A stretch of 47,745 nucleotides of DNA from Bacteroidota bacterium. Lineage in GTDB: Bacteria > Bacteroidota > Rhodothermia > Balneolales > Balneolaceae. The notes under the pieces are model-generated. The model searched no databases. It saw only the letters and a program-made list of their open reading frames with translations, and was not told where the DNA came from. The stretch lies in the NCBI GenBank assembly GCA_009909035.1, contig JAAAOB010000158.1, positions 1 to 47,745 on the forward strand, in the 5' to 3' direction. Both the position numbers and the translations under genes were made by a program. This document shows positions 34,356 through 43,811 of this stretch, piece after piece. Each line of letters opens with the position of its first letter. The stretch's first letter is position 1.

Positions 34356-35355
34356 GATTGAAACTCCGAGGTTTGGGGTATTGTAAGTGGTGTCCGCTGA
34401 AGTTGGCACAGGTAATGGACTGCGATAATATTAATTAATTCTAATATTAATTAAAAGTAGTTAATGAAAATTCTAATAAATGCCCTGAACGCCCTTGATA
34501 TGGGATAACAGGGCAGTATTAGAACTGCTTAATATTGTTATCGGGAGATCGGTTAAATACTTAACTCAATTCCCTTAGAAATTCCATGAATATCTATCTA
34601 ATGAATGACGTAATACTCGAGAGTTGGATTAAAGCGGAGCGTGGCGCAACTCTGAAATTCAATCATTGTAGATCTGTGAAAAAATGACTCAGATGATAAT
34701 GTCATGACTGATATTGGATCCAGGAGTACCTACCGTATTAAACAGGTTCAATTGGGAATACACATTATGCGAATGATTCATCCATAATAAAGCTACGACA
34801 GACTAAACCAAGACGTTTTTGTATAATCCTGTGTTTAGAAATCTATTCAACTGCTAATAAAACTGAACAGGATTGAATAAATGTTAAAATTATCTGTTGA
34901 GTTAAAGTGAAGGGCTAAACTACCGATAATGCTTTAGGAACGGAGAGGATTTTATATTCAATTATACGGACGGTGAATTGCAAACAAAACGTAATGCTTT
35001 CATTGTTTTCTCCTCCAGTCAGTTACGAAAGAAATAAGTTAAACAAACGACTTCGTTGTTTACGAAGAATGAACGGTGTAATTATAGAAAAGTTCTTTGC
35101 GGATTCGATCGCTCAACACCCGTGAAATGTTAAAATAATTCCGGTTACTTTAGGGCTGAATTCAGAAAAAGAATGAATAAATTCGCATTCGAATATAAAC
35201 AATAAATCATGTTGTAAACCAGTTAGCAATAATCGTAACTTTGAGGTTCTATAGGTTACTGAATTAATTATTATTTTCTATATAGTATATTATCAAATCT
35301 ATTGAGCACATAATTATTTCAAATAAAGACTGAACATTAAATAATAAATAACGTT
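34356..35355. other. AT-rich gene-poor region
   Basis: About 1 kb without a credible gene. Near 34481-34515 an imperfect hairpin has TGCCCTG/CAGGGCA arms, and near 35042-35062 there is a TCGTTGTTT-type hairpin. The remainder is unstructured and strongly AT-rich with many stops in all frames. It may hold the long leader of the small gene at 35356, but no promoter is clear. Confidence 0.5.
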
Positions 35356-35607
35356 ATGAATATTAAATTTGTAAAACGGTCACAAATGAAGTCCAGTAAA
35401 AGACGGTCCTCGAAGTTCAAGCCGTTGATGGATGCACTTGATAAGCTTGAGCCTGGAGGACAGGCCGTAGAAGTATCTTATACAAATGACAAAAGCGTTA
35501 ATTCAATGAGAACTGCTGTATACCAGTATAATCAGGAGAATAACGTCAAAATAAAAAGCGGCAAAGATGCTGCAAACAAGAATATATATTTCTATCGCGA
35601 AAAGTAA
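35356..35607 (+). CDS. Small basic protein, hypothetical
   Basis: 83 aa, rich in Lys and Arg (N-terminal KRSQMKSSKRRSSKFK), then KFKPLMDALDKLEPGGQAVEVSY and a predicted alpha-beta segment to the end (NIYFYREK). No signal peptide. The composition would suit nucleic-acid binding, but that is inference. The first ATG lies 16 bp after an AT-rich leader. Not recognised; its isolation in a gene-poor region lowers certainty slightly. Confidence 0.6.
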   Translation: MNIKFVKRSQMKSSKRRSSKFKPLMDALDKLEPGGQAVEVSYTNDKSVNSMRTAVYQYNQENNVKIKSGKDAANKNIYFYREK

Positions 35608-35698
35608 GACTCGGGAGATAGCGTTATGTGCCGGTGGTTGCTAAATGTTGAAGCCGGCACAACTTGTTTATATCTCGGAGTATAAACATTCGGCTGAA

Positions 35699-38053
35699 TC
35701 ATACCCGCTCAAACAGTAGTCCCTGGGAGATAGAAAGCCTGACAGGCTTGTGTATATCTTTTCTTGTAATCGATGGTGTAGAGCACACCACATTCCATTC
35801 CTTTTCCGACTGAAGCTGGCCAATTAACTCAGCTGGAACAACCTGCCGAGGTTGTCCCTCCATATTGGCGACAATGATAAGTTCCTTTCCGGATAATGGA
35901 TCTTGCCGGTATCCATAAAAAATGACCGTTCCATCTACAGGTTCCTGGTATGAAAGGAAGTCAGAACCTGTAAAGTTTTGTGACAGCCACGGATTATCAT
36001 GCCTGAAAGTTCTTACCTCTGCATTAAACCGGGCTTTATCGTCCGATACAAATCTTGCATGATTGTCCACATTACAGTATTCATTCAAATCCTGCATCCA
36101 GGCAAGTGCATAGCTGTTTAACTTGTCGATGTCCCACTCTTCCCCTGTTTCAGATTCGACCCTGTTTACTATTTCTGCCACTCTGGAGGAATCATTATCG
36201 AAAGATTTCATTAAATGCAGAAGCATGTTTGCGAATCGCTTAAGCTCATCAAGTGTCGTAAATCCAAGGTATTTCAATCTCTTAAAAAACGTGGATTGCC
36301 GATATTCGTTTTCGGTGACTTGCCAATCAAGGAAGAAGGCTTCTTCAGCAACCACTTTCAGTGCGTAGGTTGAATCGGTATCCCGTATAAAGCTCCAGGG
36401 TGTATTACCTAATGCCTGAAGAAAATCCATGGGTACACCCGGCAGAAATCCATGCATGAGCAGCGTGGTCGATGGATTATTGTAGGCATTCTCCATGATC
36501 ATTTTCAGAGAATTTCCAAGCAACGTGTTCACATTTAGAGAGTTTGGATCGGCCTGCGTACCGCGTCTCATGGTATCGTGATTGGCATAACCTCCAATCC
36601 ATTTTTCTCCTGATAGAAACATCTCCCGCAGCCGCCACCATTTCGAAACCCAGTATGTGTAGGTATAGGGAGTATTATAAGCAAAAATCATCGGGGCCCA
36701 TTGAAACGCATGGGGCTGTTGCTGGGTAACATCGTTATAGGTAGAGGCAAGTTCCCAATCATCACGCGGCCAGGGCCTTCCATCTTCGAAAATCATCCAG
36801 GGGCGGTAGTCAACGCCGGCCGCCTTATGCTTTTGATTACTCATTTCTTTCAGAAATTCGTCATCATGCAGAACCTTCTCTTTCTCTTCATCAAAGTATT
36901 TAAAATCCTGGGCGCCATCGACCCGAACACCGTCAAATCCATAGCGAATTTTCCTCCGCAGCATTTCGAGTAATATTGCCCGAACAAGCGGGTGTCGAAA
37001 TTGTAAATCCTGCCCATACATATTGGGACCGGCAAAAAAAGCGTCGGGCAAGACCTCCAGTGCGGCGTTATCCGCGTGCCCGTAGACAACATCAAGCACG
37101 ACTTTTATGGGGGCAGGAAAGGTGTGAAGCGCTTCTATGAGTTCTAAAAGTTCGTCTGGCCGGCCTGTTGAAAGAAGGGAAGGGTTCAGGGCTGCTGATC
37201 CGAAGATGGGAACATCATACCCCCAGTTTAAAACAGATGGGCGCCGCAGGCGTACCGTAAGCTCTTCACCATCGGTTTTCGGGTTCTGAATCGGATACCA
37301 AAAAGAATGATGTTCAGGATGTTCAATCACCGGATCGATGGGCATCAATTCAACAGCATCAAATGCGGTCAGGTTTTTCTCATCGGGCGTCAGTTTACGA
37401 TTATGCTCAATTTTGTAGGCTATCTGGCTGAAACGCTCTTTAAGGGAGTGGAGTGTTCCCTGGCGGGTGGCGGTTTGGACATGAAGTTCAAGAAGATTGA
37501 CCGGGTGACCAATACGCCGATTCTCATGTGCCGAAAGTTCCTCACTCAGATTTATAAAATAGTCGGCATCCTGCCTGTTGAGGAGCATTGTCTCGATATC
37601 ATAAATTTCCGCCGGTGCGTGGATACCGTAAGGCAGTGATGCGGCGAGTGGATCCCGCAGAATAGATTCTTCACCTGAAGAGTACTGAATTTTGATCTGG
37701 TACAACGCGCCAAAAGCGCTTTTTTTGCCCACTGGCGCACCATCGAGTACTGCAGCTGCAAACTCACCTTCTACACGGACCGGAAATTTACGGTATTGAA
37801 ACGTGGCATGCTGCTCCGGCTTTTCAAAGTTCATATATTTGCCGGGAACAAACAGTTCAAGATGAGCTTCCTCAGCATCTTGAAATTCAGGATTCCAGAA
37901 AAGAATGCTGGAACGGTCGCCTTCTACGGTGCATCCAAGTCGTTTTGCCAGCTTTTTAGCCCTTTTGAGTGATACCGGCTGATGCATCAGCGGCTTGAGA
38001 TCGTAGATTAACTCACGGGTTTTCTGTTCATTATAGGATATGCTGTTTGTCAT
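35699..38053 (-). CDS. GH13-like glucosylglycerol hydrolase (GghA-type)
   Basis: 784 aa glycoside hydrolase. Catalytic-barrel motifs: LDVVYGHADN (320-329, region I), GVRVDGAQD (375-383) with nucleophile Asp379, MIFEDG with acid/base Glu423, and NHD (491-493) in GGYANHDTMRRG for the third carboxylate. The N-terminal ~200 residues are non-catalytic, and the C-terminus is a beta domain ending RKDIHKPVRLSISQG. The overall plan and FDGVRVDGAQDFKYF match cyanobacterial and marine glucosylglycerol hydrolases, which break down the osmolyte glucosylglycerol. No signal peptide, hence cytoplasmic. A role in osmolyte turnover suits a marine organism. Monocistronic; divergent from nothing near. Confidence 0.8.
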   Translation of the reverse strand: MTNSISYNEQKTRELIYDLKPLMHQPVSLKRAKKLAKRLGCTVEGDRSSILFWNPEFQDAEEAHLELFVPGKYMNFEKPEQHATFQYRKFPVRVEGEFAAAVLDGAPVGKKSAFGALYQIKIQYSSGEESILRDPLAASLPYGIHAPAEIYDIETMLLNRQDADYFINLSEELSAHENRRIGHPVNLLELHVQTATRQGTLHSLKERFSQIAYKIEHNRKLTPDEKNLTAFDAVELMPIDPVIEHPEHHSFWYPIQNPKTDGEELTVRLRRPSVLNWGYDVPIFGSAALNPSLLSTGRPDELLELIEALHTFPAPIKVVLDVVYGHADNAALEVLPDAFFAGPNMYGQDLQFRHPLVRAILLEMLRRKIRYGFDGVRVDGAQDFKYFDEEKEKVLHDDEFLKEMSNQKHKAAGVDYRPWMIFEDGRPWPRDDWELASTYNDVTQQQPHAFQWAPMIFAYNTPYTYTYWVSKWWRLREMFLSGEKWIGGYANHDTMRRGTQADPNSLNVNTLLGNSLKMIMENAYNNPSTTLLMHGFLPGVPMDFLQALGNTPWSFIRDTDSTYALKVVAEEAFFLDWQVTENEYRQSTFFKRLKYLGFTTLDELKRFANMLLHLMKSFDNDSSRVAEIVNRVESETGEEWDIDKLNSYALAWMQDLNEYCNVDNHARFVSDDKARFNAEVRTFRHDNPWLSQNFTGSDFLSYQEPVDGTVIFYGYRQDPLSGKELIIVANMEGQPRQVVPAELIGQLQSEKEWNVVCSTPSITRKDIHKPVRLSISQGLLFERV

Positions 38054-38327
38054 AGTGATGGGTTAAACGTGGATCTGTAAGGTGTGATAAACAAAGTGAA
38101 AGCTCCTGAATACAATTGATTTCTCATGCAGGACCATCCATCGCCAGGCCCTGATACATGCTCTGCGGAATTCCGTTTCCCCCAACAGAAGAATCAAGAT
38201 AATCGAGAGTAGGGCGCACGAAACTAAAACCAACTGCAGATAATATAGGAGCTACAAGATAAAAAATGAACATCAATTCGAGCTCTATATCGAAAAATAA
38301 CAGCGGGATGCCTGTTATAACATACGG

Positions 38328-39101
38328 TTAATTTTTGGTGTCAGAAACCTCTTCCTTGCTCAGATTCATATCGCGGGCCGCCCAGCTTATATAGCGGGAT
38401 CTAACGGAGGCGATCTGTTCTTCAAGGTTTTCGAGAGTCCAGGAGTCGGTGGGGATGGGCGGGTAAATGTGGGCGGTACAGGAACCCTTTTTGGTGAACA
38501 AGGATCCACCTTCGCTGAGTAACTGGTTTCCCTCAAAATAGATTGGAACCAGCGGGTAGCCGAGATCCATGGCGGTTCGGAACGGCCCCTTTTTAAACTC
38601 CCCGATGATCCCCGCATGTTTACGTGATCCTTCCGGCGCAGCAAATATTGAGAGCCGTTTTCTTTTCACCCTGCTGTATGCATTTTGTAACGTTTGGACC
38701 GCTTTTTTGGAATCTTGCCGCTTGATAAATACCTGCCCTGTTAAGCGGCCGAGAATAAAAAACAGCGGATTGTATTGAAGCTCCCATTTGGCAATGAACC
38801 GTATCCGCGGAAGCCCGAGTGCAAGAATACAAAAAAGATCCAGCGTAGAACTGTGGTTTGATATGTAAACCGCTTGTTCCGGCAGTGAATCCGCGTGGTT
38901 CTCAATGGAAAATGTTATCCCGAGTATATAAAAAACAGGGTATGCAAGCAGTGGCGCTATATTTTCTACGATAAAATTGGTAAGCTTTCCCAAAGAGACG
39001 AGAAGCAAAATGATCACAACCGGGGTAACGATAAGCAAAAGTAAAAAAAATACGACTGATGAGAATACCGTTCTGATAACCTGTTCCGGAGTGGGCTTCA
39101 T
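38328..39101 (-). CDS. plsC: 1-acyl-sn-glycerol-3-phosphate acyltransferase
   Basis: Adds the second acyl chain in phosphatidic acid synthesis. 257 aa: two hydrophobic N-terminal helices (about 11-35 and 47-64), the NHSSTLD motif (HX4D, His83/Asp88), FIKRQD (125-130), and APEGSRK (Glu157-Arg160, the usual FPEGTR motif), then VPIYFEGN. All catalytic positions are present. Membrane-associated. Stands alone, about 140 bp downstream (minus strand) of the yraN gene end. Confidence 0.9.
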   Translation of the reverse strand: MKPTPEQVIRTVFSSVVFFLLLLIVTPVVIILLLVSLGKLTNFIVENIAPLLAYPVFYILGITFSIENHADSLPEQAVYISNHSSTLDLFCILALGLPRIRFIAKWELQYNPLFFILGRLTGQVFIKRQDSKKAVQTLQNAYSRVKRKRLSIFAAPEGSRKHAGIIGEFKKGPFRTAMDLGYPLVPIYFEGNQLLSEGGSLFTKKGSCTAHIYPPIPTDSWTLENLEEQIASVRSRYISWAARDMNLSKEEVSDTKN

Positions 39102-39242
39102 TAGTACCTCTTTTTGTTATTCGGATGGAGTACGAAAAGGTGCTTTCTTTACTATACTGTTCTTTCAGGGGTGGCAGTGGATGAAGGTGAATGTATAGGT
39201 TTAGGCGAAAAGATGGAAGCGGTTTCCTATGCTTAAGCGGAT

Positions 39243-39605
39243 TTAGCGAAACGCATCTTCGAAGTGTGTGATGTCCGGGGCATCATTTTTATTTTGAACA
39301 ATTGCCACGATATCGAACCGGACGAGCGCCGTGTCCATTTTACGTTCGTATATCCAGGCTTCAGCCGCTTTTTTTACCAGTTTCTCTTTTTGAGGTGTTA
39401 CATACTCTTCGGGCCGGCCAAAGTAGGTTCCGGATCGCGATTTAACCTCTACAAAGATAATTTGCTTATGATCAAAGGCGACAATATCGACCTCTGCTTT
39501 TTCAAAAAAGTAGTTTCTGTCAAGTATGAGCCATCCCTTTGATTCAAGATAAGCGGCAGCAATATCTTCGCCTTCATCACCAATTTGGCGCCCGGTTTTA
39601 CCCAT
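39243..39605 (-). CDS. YraN family protein (UPF0102), endonuclease-like fold
   Basis: 120 aa with the family pattern GEDIAAAYLESKGW, then KAEVDIVAFD (Glu38, Asp40) and IFVEVKSRS (Glu53, Lys55), the restriction-nuclease-like E-D-ExK set. Function of the family is not established. Overlaps the end of the regulator gene by 8 bp, so it is the last gene of a three-gene unit. Confidence 0.9.
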   Translation of the reverse strand: MGKTGRQIGDEGEDIAAAYLESKGWLILDRNYFFEKAEVDIVAFDHKQIIFVEVKSRSGTYFGRPEEYVTPQKEKLVKKAAEAWIYERKMDTALVRFDIVAIVQNKNDAPDITHFEDAFR

Positions 39606-40194
39606 AATTATTACCTGAAGCCGTAGGTTCGCTCTCTCCTTTTAAAGATTGGTGAGCTTCTGCAAGTTTCACGAGTTTTTTCAAAAACTTCAGGTTTTTT
39701 CTGTTGATGTATGGAAGCATTGCTTCTGTAAAGCGGTCAAACATTTCCAGGAATTCAATAAAGTTTTCAATTCGCTCTTTAAATTCAGCCTCATCTTCAG
39801 TTAGTTCATGTCCTGTTTCGAACAGGTCCAGGCAATGGATGAGATTTTGCTGGATGGGAGCAATTTCGCGCTGCTGCCGCTCGTGGATAAGTACAGCGAC
39901 GATATTCCAGACATCTTTTTCGGCAGTGTAGAAATCTTTTCTTTTTCCTTTAAAATGAACTTTGTTTACAAGCTGCCACTGCACCAGGTTTCGCAGGTTC
40001 ATGTTGGCGTTTCCCCTGCTGATTTTCAGCCGATCCATGATCGTATCTGTGTCAAGCGGTTTACTTTCGGCATAGAGAAGAGCGTGGATCTGGGCCATCG
40101 TTTTGTTAATGCCCCAGGCGGACGCCATTTCTCCCCAAAGTAAAACAAACTGTTCTGATGCTTCTTTAAACCGTTCAGATCGTGTATCTGGCAT
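39598..40194 (-). CDS. GbsR/MarR-type transcriptional regulator
   Basis: 198 aa. A winged-helix region (about 25-95) has AQIHALLYAESKPLDTDTIMDRLKISRGNANMNLRNLVQWQLV and HFKGKRKDFYTAEKD, the pattern of GbsR-like repressors, followed by a long helical C-terminus that should dimerise. GbsR proteins control glycine-betaine/choline and related osmolyte genes in Bacillus; the target here is unknown, although an osmolyte hydrolase lies 1.5 kb away. Middle gene of fmdB-like, regulator, yraN. Confidence 0.8.
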   Translation of the reverse strand: MPDTRSERFKEASEQFVLLWGEMASAWGINKTMAQIHALLYAESKPLDTDTIMDRLKISRGNANMNLRNLVQWQLVNKVHFKGKRKDFYTAEKDVWNIVAVLIHERQQREIAPIQQNLIHCLDLFETGHELTEDEAEFKERIENFIEFLEMFDRFTEAMLPYINRKNLKFLKKLVKLAEAHQSLKGESEPTASGNNYG

Positions 40195-40203
40195 ATGTGC
40201 GGG

Positions 40204-40494
40204 TTAATCGTTCGCTTTAGTTTTACTACTTGTATCTGCTGATGCGTTGTCTGATGAGTCAGAGCTTGTGGTTCGGGACTCTTTTTCGGATGAGCTGCTG
40301 TTTCCGGCCGACTTTCCGTTTTTGTAATCGGTAACGTAGAATCCGGATCCTTTAAACACCAGTCCGCTGCCTCCGCTGATCACTCGTTTTACAGGCTGAC
40401 CCGTTGTGGGGCATACTGTTAGTGCATCATCTGACATTGATTGAAACACCTCGAATGTGGTGCCGTCTTCGCGTTTATATTCGTATGTGGGCAT
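40204..40494 (-). CDS. FmdB-like putative regulatory protein, zinc ribbon degenerate
   Basis: 96 aa. MPTYEYKREDGTTFEVFQ, then VKRVISGGSGLVFKGSGFYVTDYK, the FmdB/CxxC zinc-ribbon family frame, followed by a Ser-rich low-complexity tail. In ordinary members the first part carries CxxC and the second CPxC; here only a single Cys (CPTTG) remains, so zinc binding is probably lost. First gene of the unit with the GbsR-like regulator, 9 bp apart. Function of the family is uncertain. Confidence 0.8.
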   Translation of the reverse strand: MPTYEYKREDGTTFEVFQSMSDDALTVCPTTGQPVKRVISGGSGLVFKGSGFYVTDYKNGKSAGNSSSSEKESRTTSSDSSDNASADTSSKTKAND

Positions 40495-40589
40495 AGTAGT
40501 ACGTCTTTTTTTTAATCATATTGTTTGAGTTGCAGTTTTGGGTTAGTGCAGAAAATGTGCCAAACTGCAAAGGTACTCCAAAATGGCGG

Positions 40590-41783
40590 TCAGGATAGTG
40601 ATGTTAGTCCGTTTTTCAGCCGACGGACAGCCTCTTTAAGCTGGTCCATCGATGTGGCATAACTGATACGAAGACCGCCGGGTTCACCGAATGCATCTCC
40701 GGGAACAGCCGCCACACCGTGCTCTTCAAGCAGGTAGAGACACAAATCCGTTGAGGTTTTGATCGCTTCTCCGTCAGGGGTCAATTTTCCGAAAAAAGAC
40801 CGAATATCGGGAAACAGGTAAAATGCACCGGGGGGTGAGAAACAATCAACACCCTCAATGTTGTTCAATTCCTCAACCATGTAATCCCGTCGCTCACGAA
40901 AGGCATCACGCATTTTACTAACCGGCGTCATGGGGCCGGTGTAGGCTGCAAGCCCGGCTTTTTGTGAAATGGACGATGGAGCAGACGTTTCCTGGCTCTG
41001 GATTTTGGCAAGCGCTGAGATCACAGGTTTAGGTCCCGCCGCATACCCCAGCCGCCAGCCGGTCATGGCAAAACCCTTCGAAAATCCGTTTATAATAATT
41101 GTGCGATCGCTGAGCTCAGGGGCGGCATTCAGAATACTAACATGTTCACCGCTAAAGATGATATATTCATAAATTTCGTCCGAGATAATGAGGATATCGG
41201 GATGCTCTTTCAGTACGCCGGCGATCTCTTTCAGCTCTTTCAGGGTATAACAGGCCCCGGTAGGATTGCTGGGCGAACAGAGGATCAAGGCCCGCGTTTG
41301 GGGTGTTATATGGCTTCTGAGCTGCTCAGCCGTCATTTTGTAGTGGGCTGCGTACGTGGTTTTAACGGGTACCGGTGTTCCCTGTGCCAGCTTCACCATT
41401 TCGGGATAGGATACCCAGTATGGAGCCGGGATTAACACTTCATCTCCGGGGTTGATGGTGGCAAGCAGGGAAAACCCGATCGACTGCTTTGCTCCATTCG
41501 AGAGGACAATTTGATCGGGTGTATAGCTGAACTGGTTCTCTCTTTTTAATTTTGCCGCTATAGCCTCACGAAGTTCCGGCATACCGGTATTCATAGTGTA
41601 TCCGTGAAAGCCCTCGGTGATTGCATCGATGGCTGCATTGCAGATGTGTGCCGGCGTTTTAAAGTCGGGTTCTCCTGCACTTAATGATATGACGGATATA
41701 CCATCGCGGGCGAGCTGCTTCGCCCGTCCGGAAATTTTAAGCGTTTGAGATTCGGATAGTTGTTCTGCGCGATCTGAAATCAT
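40590..41783 (-). CDS. Aspartate/aromatic aminotransferase (class I, AspB-type)
   Basis: PLP-dependent enzyme, most like the thermophile-type aspartate aminotransferase (group Igamma). 397 aa: SLSAGEPDFKTP at the N-terminus, GYTMNTGMPELREAI, SNPTGACYT (Asn173), SDEIYEYIIF (Asp202, Tyr205), Schiff-base Lys236 in NGFSKGFAMTGWRLGY and the carboxylate-binding Arg in GLRISYATS near the end. Likely makes aspartate or phenylalanine precursors (prephenate transamination is also possible in this subgroup). Monocistronic or weakly linked to coaD. Confidence 0.92.
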   Translation of the reverse strand: MISDRAEQLSESQTLKISGRAKQLARDGISVISLSAGEPDFKTPAHICNAAIDAITEGFHGYTMNTGMPELREAIAAKLKRENQFSYTPDQIVLSNGAKQSIGFSLLATINPGDEVLIPAPYWVSYPEMVKLAQGTPVPVKTTYAAHYKMTAEQLRSHITPQTRALILCSPSNPTGACYTLKELKEIAGVLKEHPDILIISDEIYEYIIFSGEHVSILNAAPELSDRTIIINGFSKGFAMTGWRLGYAAGPKPVISALAKIQSQETSAPSSISQKAGLAAYTGPMTPVSKMRDAFRERRDYMVEELNNIEGVDCFSPPGAFYLFPDIRSFFGKLTPDGEAIKTSTDLCLYLLEEHGVAAVPGDAFGEPGGLRISYATSMDQLKEAVRRLKNGLTSLS

Positions 41784-41858
41784 ATGAAATCGGGTTATTA
41801 TCTTTCGTCAGTTCGAGAGTACATGCATGATAGCAAAAAATCTGCTAAAAGAAGCCTG

Positions 41859-42362
41859 TTAACCATTATCAATCTTGTTTAGAATGGCAATCCGGATATT
41901 ATGTGGAACAAAACTGCTGATATCGCCCCCCCAGGTTGCCACCTCTTTTACGATCGATGAGGAGGTGATGGCATGGTTTTCATCAGGCATCAGGAATACA
42001 GTATCGAGACGCGGCGAGAGCCGCCGGTTTGTCAATGCCATCTGGAACTCATACTCAAAATCGGATATTTGCCGGACACCCCGCAACAGCACCGTGGCCT
42101 GTTTTTTATTCGCAAAATCAATTAGAAGTCCCGTAAATTGTTCCACTTCCACCTGGTTGCTCCACGGCTGTTCCTCTATGGCTTCCCTGATTAACTGTGC
42201 CCTCTCATCACCCGAGAACATTGTCTTTTTTTTGCTGTTTACGGCAACCGTTACAACCACTTTATCGAATATACGTGTGGCTCTCTCTACCAGGTCAATA
42301 TGGCCGTTCGTAAACGGGTCGAACGACCCGGGGTAAATGGCTATTTTTTTCTCTTTATTCAT
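41859..42362 (-). CDS. coaD: Phosphopantetheine adenylyltransferase
   Basis: Fourth step of coenzyme A synthesis. 167 aa: AIYPGSFDPFTNGHIDL (nucleotidyltransferase HxGH-type motif, His21), LLRGVRQISDFEYEFQMA, and the distal ITSSSIVKEVATWGGDISSFVP motif. Length and both motifs are normal. Starts 12 bp after rsmD ends. Confidence 0.96.
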   Translation of the reverse strand: MNKEKKIAIYPGSFDPFTNGHIDLVERATRIFDKVVVTVAVNSKKKTMFSGDERAQLIREAIEEQPWSNQVEVEQFTGLLIDFANKKQATVLLRGVRQISDFEYEFQMALTNRRLSPRLDTVFLMPDENHAITSSSIVKEVATWGGDISSFVPHNIRIAILNKIDNG

Positions 42363-42374
42363 GATTGGCAGGGT

Positions 42375-42926
42375 TTAAAAGTCATCGCCCGGGTTTATAA
42401 ATATCGATGCAATTGTTCGCCCATAAGCTTTGGTTGACACACATTGCGGGTGGCCGGAAAAATCGTGCCGTTTATCATACTCTAAAACAAAACAGCCGTT
42501 TTCGTTCAGCAGCTTATGGTCAAGGACTAATCCTATCATCTCTTTCATATAAAAATAGTCGTAGGGCGGGTCAGCGAAAACAAAATCGAAGGATTGCCGG
42601 GGATTTTCAAGGTACTCTTCAACAGGCATTTGAGTCGTTGTGATGTTCTGTGATACACCAAATGTATCTGCAACATGCTCGATATGCCGGATATGATCAG
42701 CCTCCTGGTCAACAATCTGGATATGATCAGAACCACGCGATAGTGCTTCAAACCCGAGGTTACCGCTGCCGGCAAAAAGATCCAGGACGGTGGTGGATTC
42801 GAAATACCTGCGCGCTGCTAATGTAGAAAATACGCCCTCTTTTGTTCGGTCTGATGTAGGTCGCAGCAGGCCGGTATCGGGGGCGGGTATGATTCGTCCT
42901 TTAAGAGTTCCCGTTATGATTCTCAT
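42375..42926 (-). CDS. rsmD: 16S rRNA (guanine966-N2)-methyltransferase RsmD
   Basis: Methylates G966 of 16S rRNA. 183 aa: MRIITGTLKGRIIPAP start, RPTSDRTKEGVFSTL, SAM-binding VLDLFAGSGNLGFEALSRG and catalytic FADPPYDYFY (DPPY). Overlaps the DUF3822-like gene by 26 bp and is followed by coaD, a common Bacteroidetes arrangement. Confidence 0.95.
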   Translation of the reverse strand: MRIITGTLKGRIIPAPDTGLLRPTSDRTKEGVFSTLAARRYFESTTVLDLFAGSGNLGFEALSRGSDHIQIVDQEADHIRHIEHVADTFGVSQNITTTQMPVEEYLENPRQSFDFVFADPPYDYFYMKEMIGLVLDHKLLNENGCFVLEYDKRHDFSGHPQCVSTKAYGRTIASIFINPGDDF

Positions 42927-43809
42927 GATCGGCTTCGGTTAATTTATTTTCGCGGTTCAGCGACAGCAAAATGGCTGGAAATGCCTGCTCAAGGCCAAAT
43001 CCATAGGTCTCCTCAGGGGCGCTGACACGCATTTTTTCAAGGCGATCCATCACCAGGTATTCCCCCGTGCCGTCCCAGTACGGTGTGAGTGTGTCGCGGA
43101 TTTGAGGGGCATCGACGCCGAAAAAGTAGATCTGCTCATGTATTCCGCTCATCCAGCTGTATCTGCTGCTAAAGAGTTTCCAGAGGTAGGGCAGGTCATC
43201 TTTATGATCAAACCTAATCAGGGTTGCACCTCGGAGTTTGCCAAGCAGAAATGAGGAGATCGAAATGGAGTCTGTTCCGCAGTGGATAGCTAAAAACGAA
43301 CCACTGATTTGTGTATGCGACTGCCACTCGCTGCCTAATTCAAAATCGGCTACGTACTCGGCATGCCCAACATCTCCAAGAAGCTGCCGGAATCCTTTCA
43401 TCGTGTCCGAGTTCCGAATCAGCAGCAACCGCTGATCCACATTACTCAGGGGATACCAGGTGATCTCGAGCTTATTCCGATCCAATTCGGGCATGAGCGT
43501 GCGAATGTGCGACTCGCGCTCGCCTGTATCCTCATAAACAGAACGCGGCAGAATGGTGGTGCACTCTTCGGTTGCCGGCGAAAGAATACGTACGGAACTA
43601 CAGTTAAACCGCTTTTTAATATCGCGAATGGAGTTCTTGATCCCGGAAAAGGTTTTCCCCTCTCCGTGAACTACTGCCTGTTGAACATCAAAATTAAAGT
43701 CGAACGCTCCGATGTGCTGAACTTCAGAGAGAATGCCCGGCCTGTTTACCGAATAAAAAAGTTGACTATCGGAGTAACAGATTCCAAGGCAAACGTCATC
43801 ATCAGCCAT
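42901..43809 (-). CDS. DUF3822-like protein
   Basis: 302 aa, soluble, with ICYSDSQLFYSV and IHCGTDSISISSFLLGKLRGATLIRFDHKDDLPYLW, an actin-like/ASKHA flavour, matching the DUF3822 family by position and pattern; identity is by memory, not search. It precedes rsmD-coaD, as DUF3822 genes usually do. Function unknown. Its last 26 bp overlap rsmD, and it starts 2 bp after the pseudopilin-like gene, so the four form one tight transcript. Confidence 0.65.
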   Translation of the reverse strand: MADDDVCLGICYSDSQLFYSVNRPGILSEVQHIGAFDFNFDVQQAVVHGEGKTFSGIKNSIRDIKKRFNCSSVRILSPATEECTTILPRSVYEDTGERESHIRTLMPELDRNKLEITWYPLSNVDQRLLLIRNSDTMKGFRQLLGDVGHAEYVADFELGSEWQSHTQISGSFLAIHCGTDSISISSFLLGKLRGATLIRFDHKDDLPYLWKLFSSRYSWMSGIHEQIYFFGVDAPQIRDTLTPYWDGTGEYLVMDRLEKMRVSAPEETYGFGLEQAFPAILLSLNRENKLTEADHENHNGNS

Positions 43810-43811
43810 AC

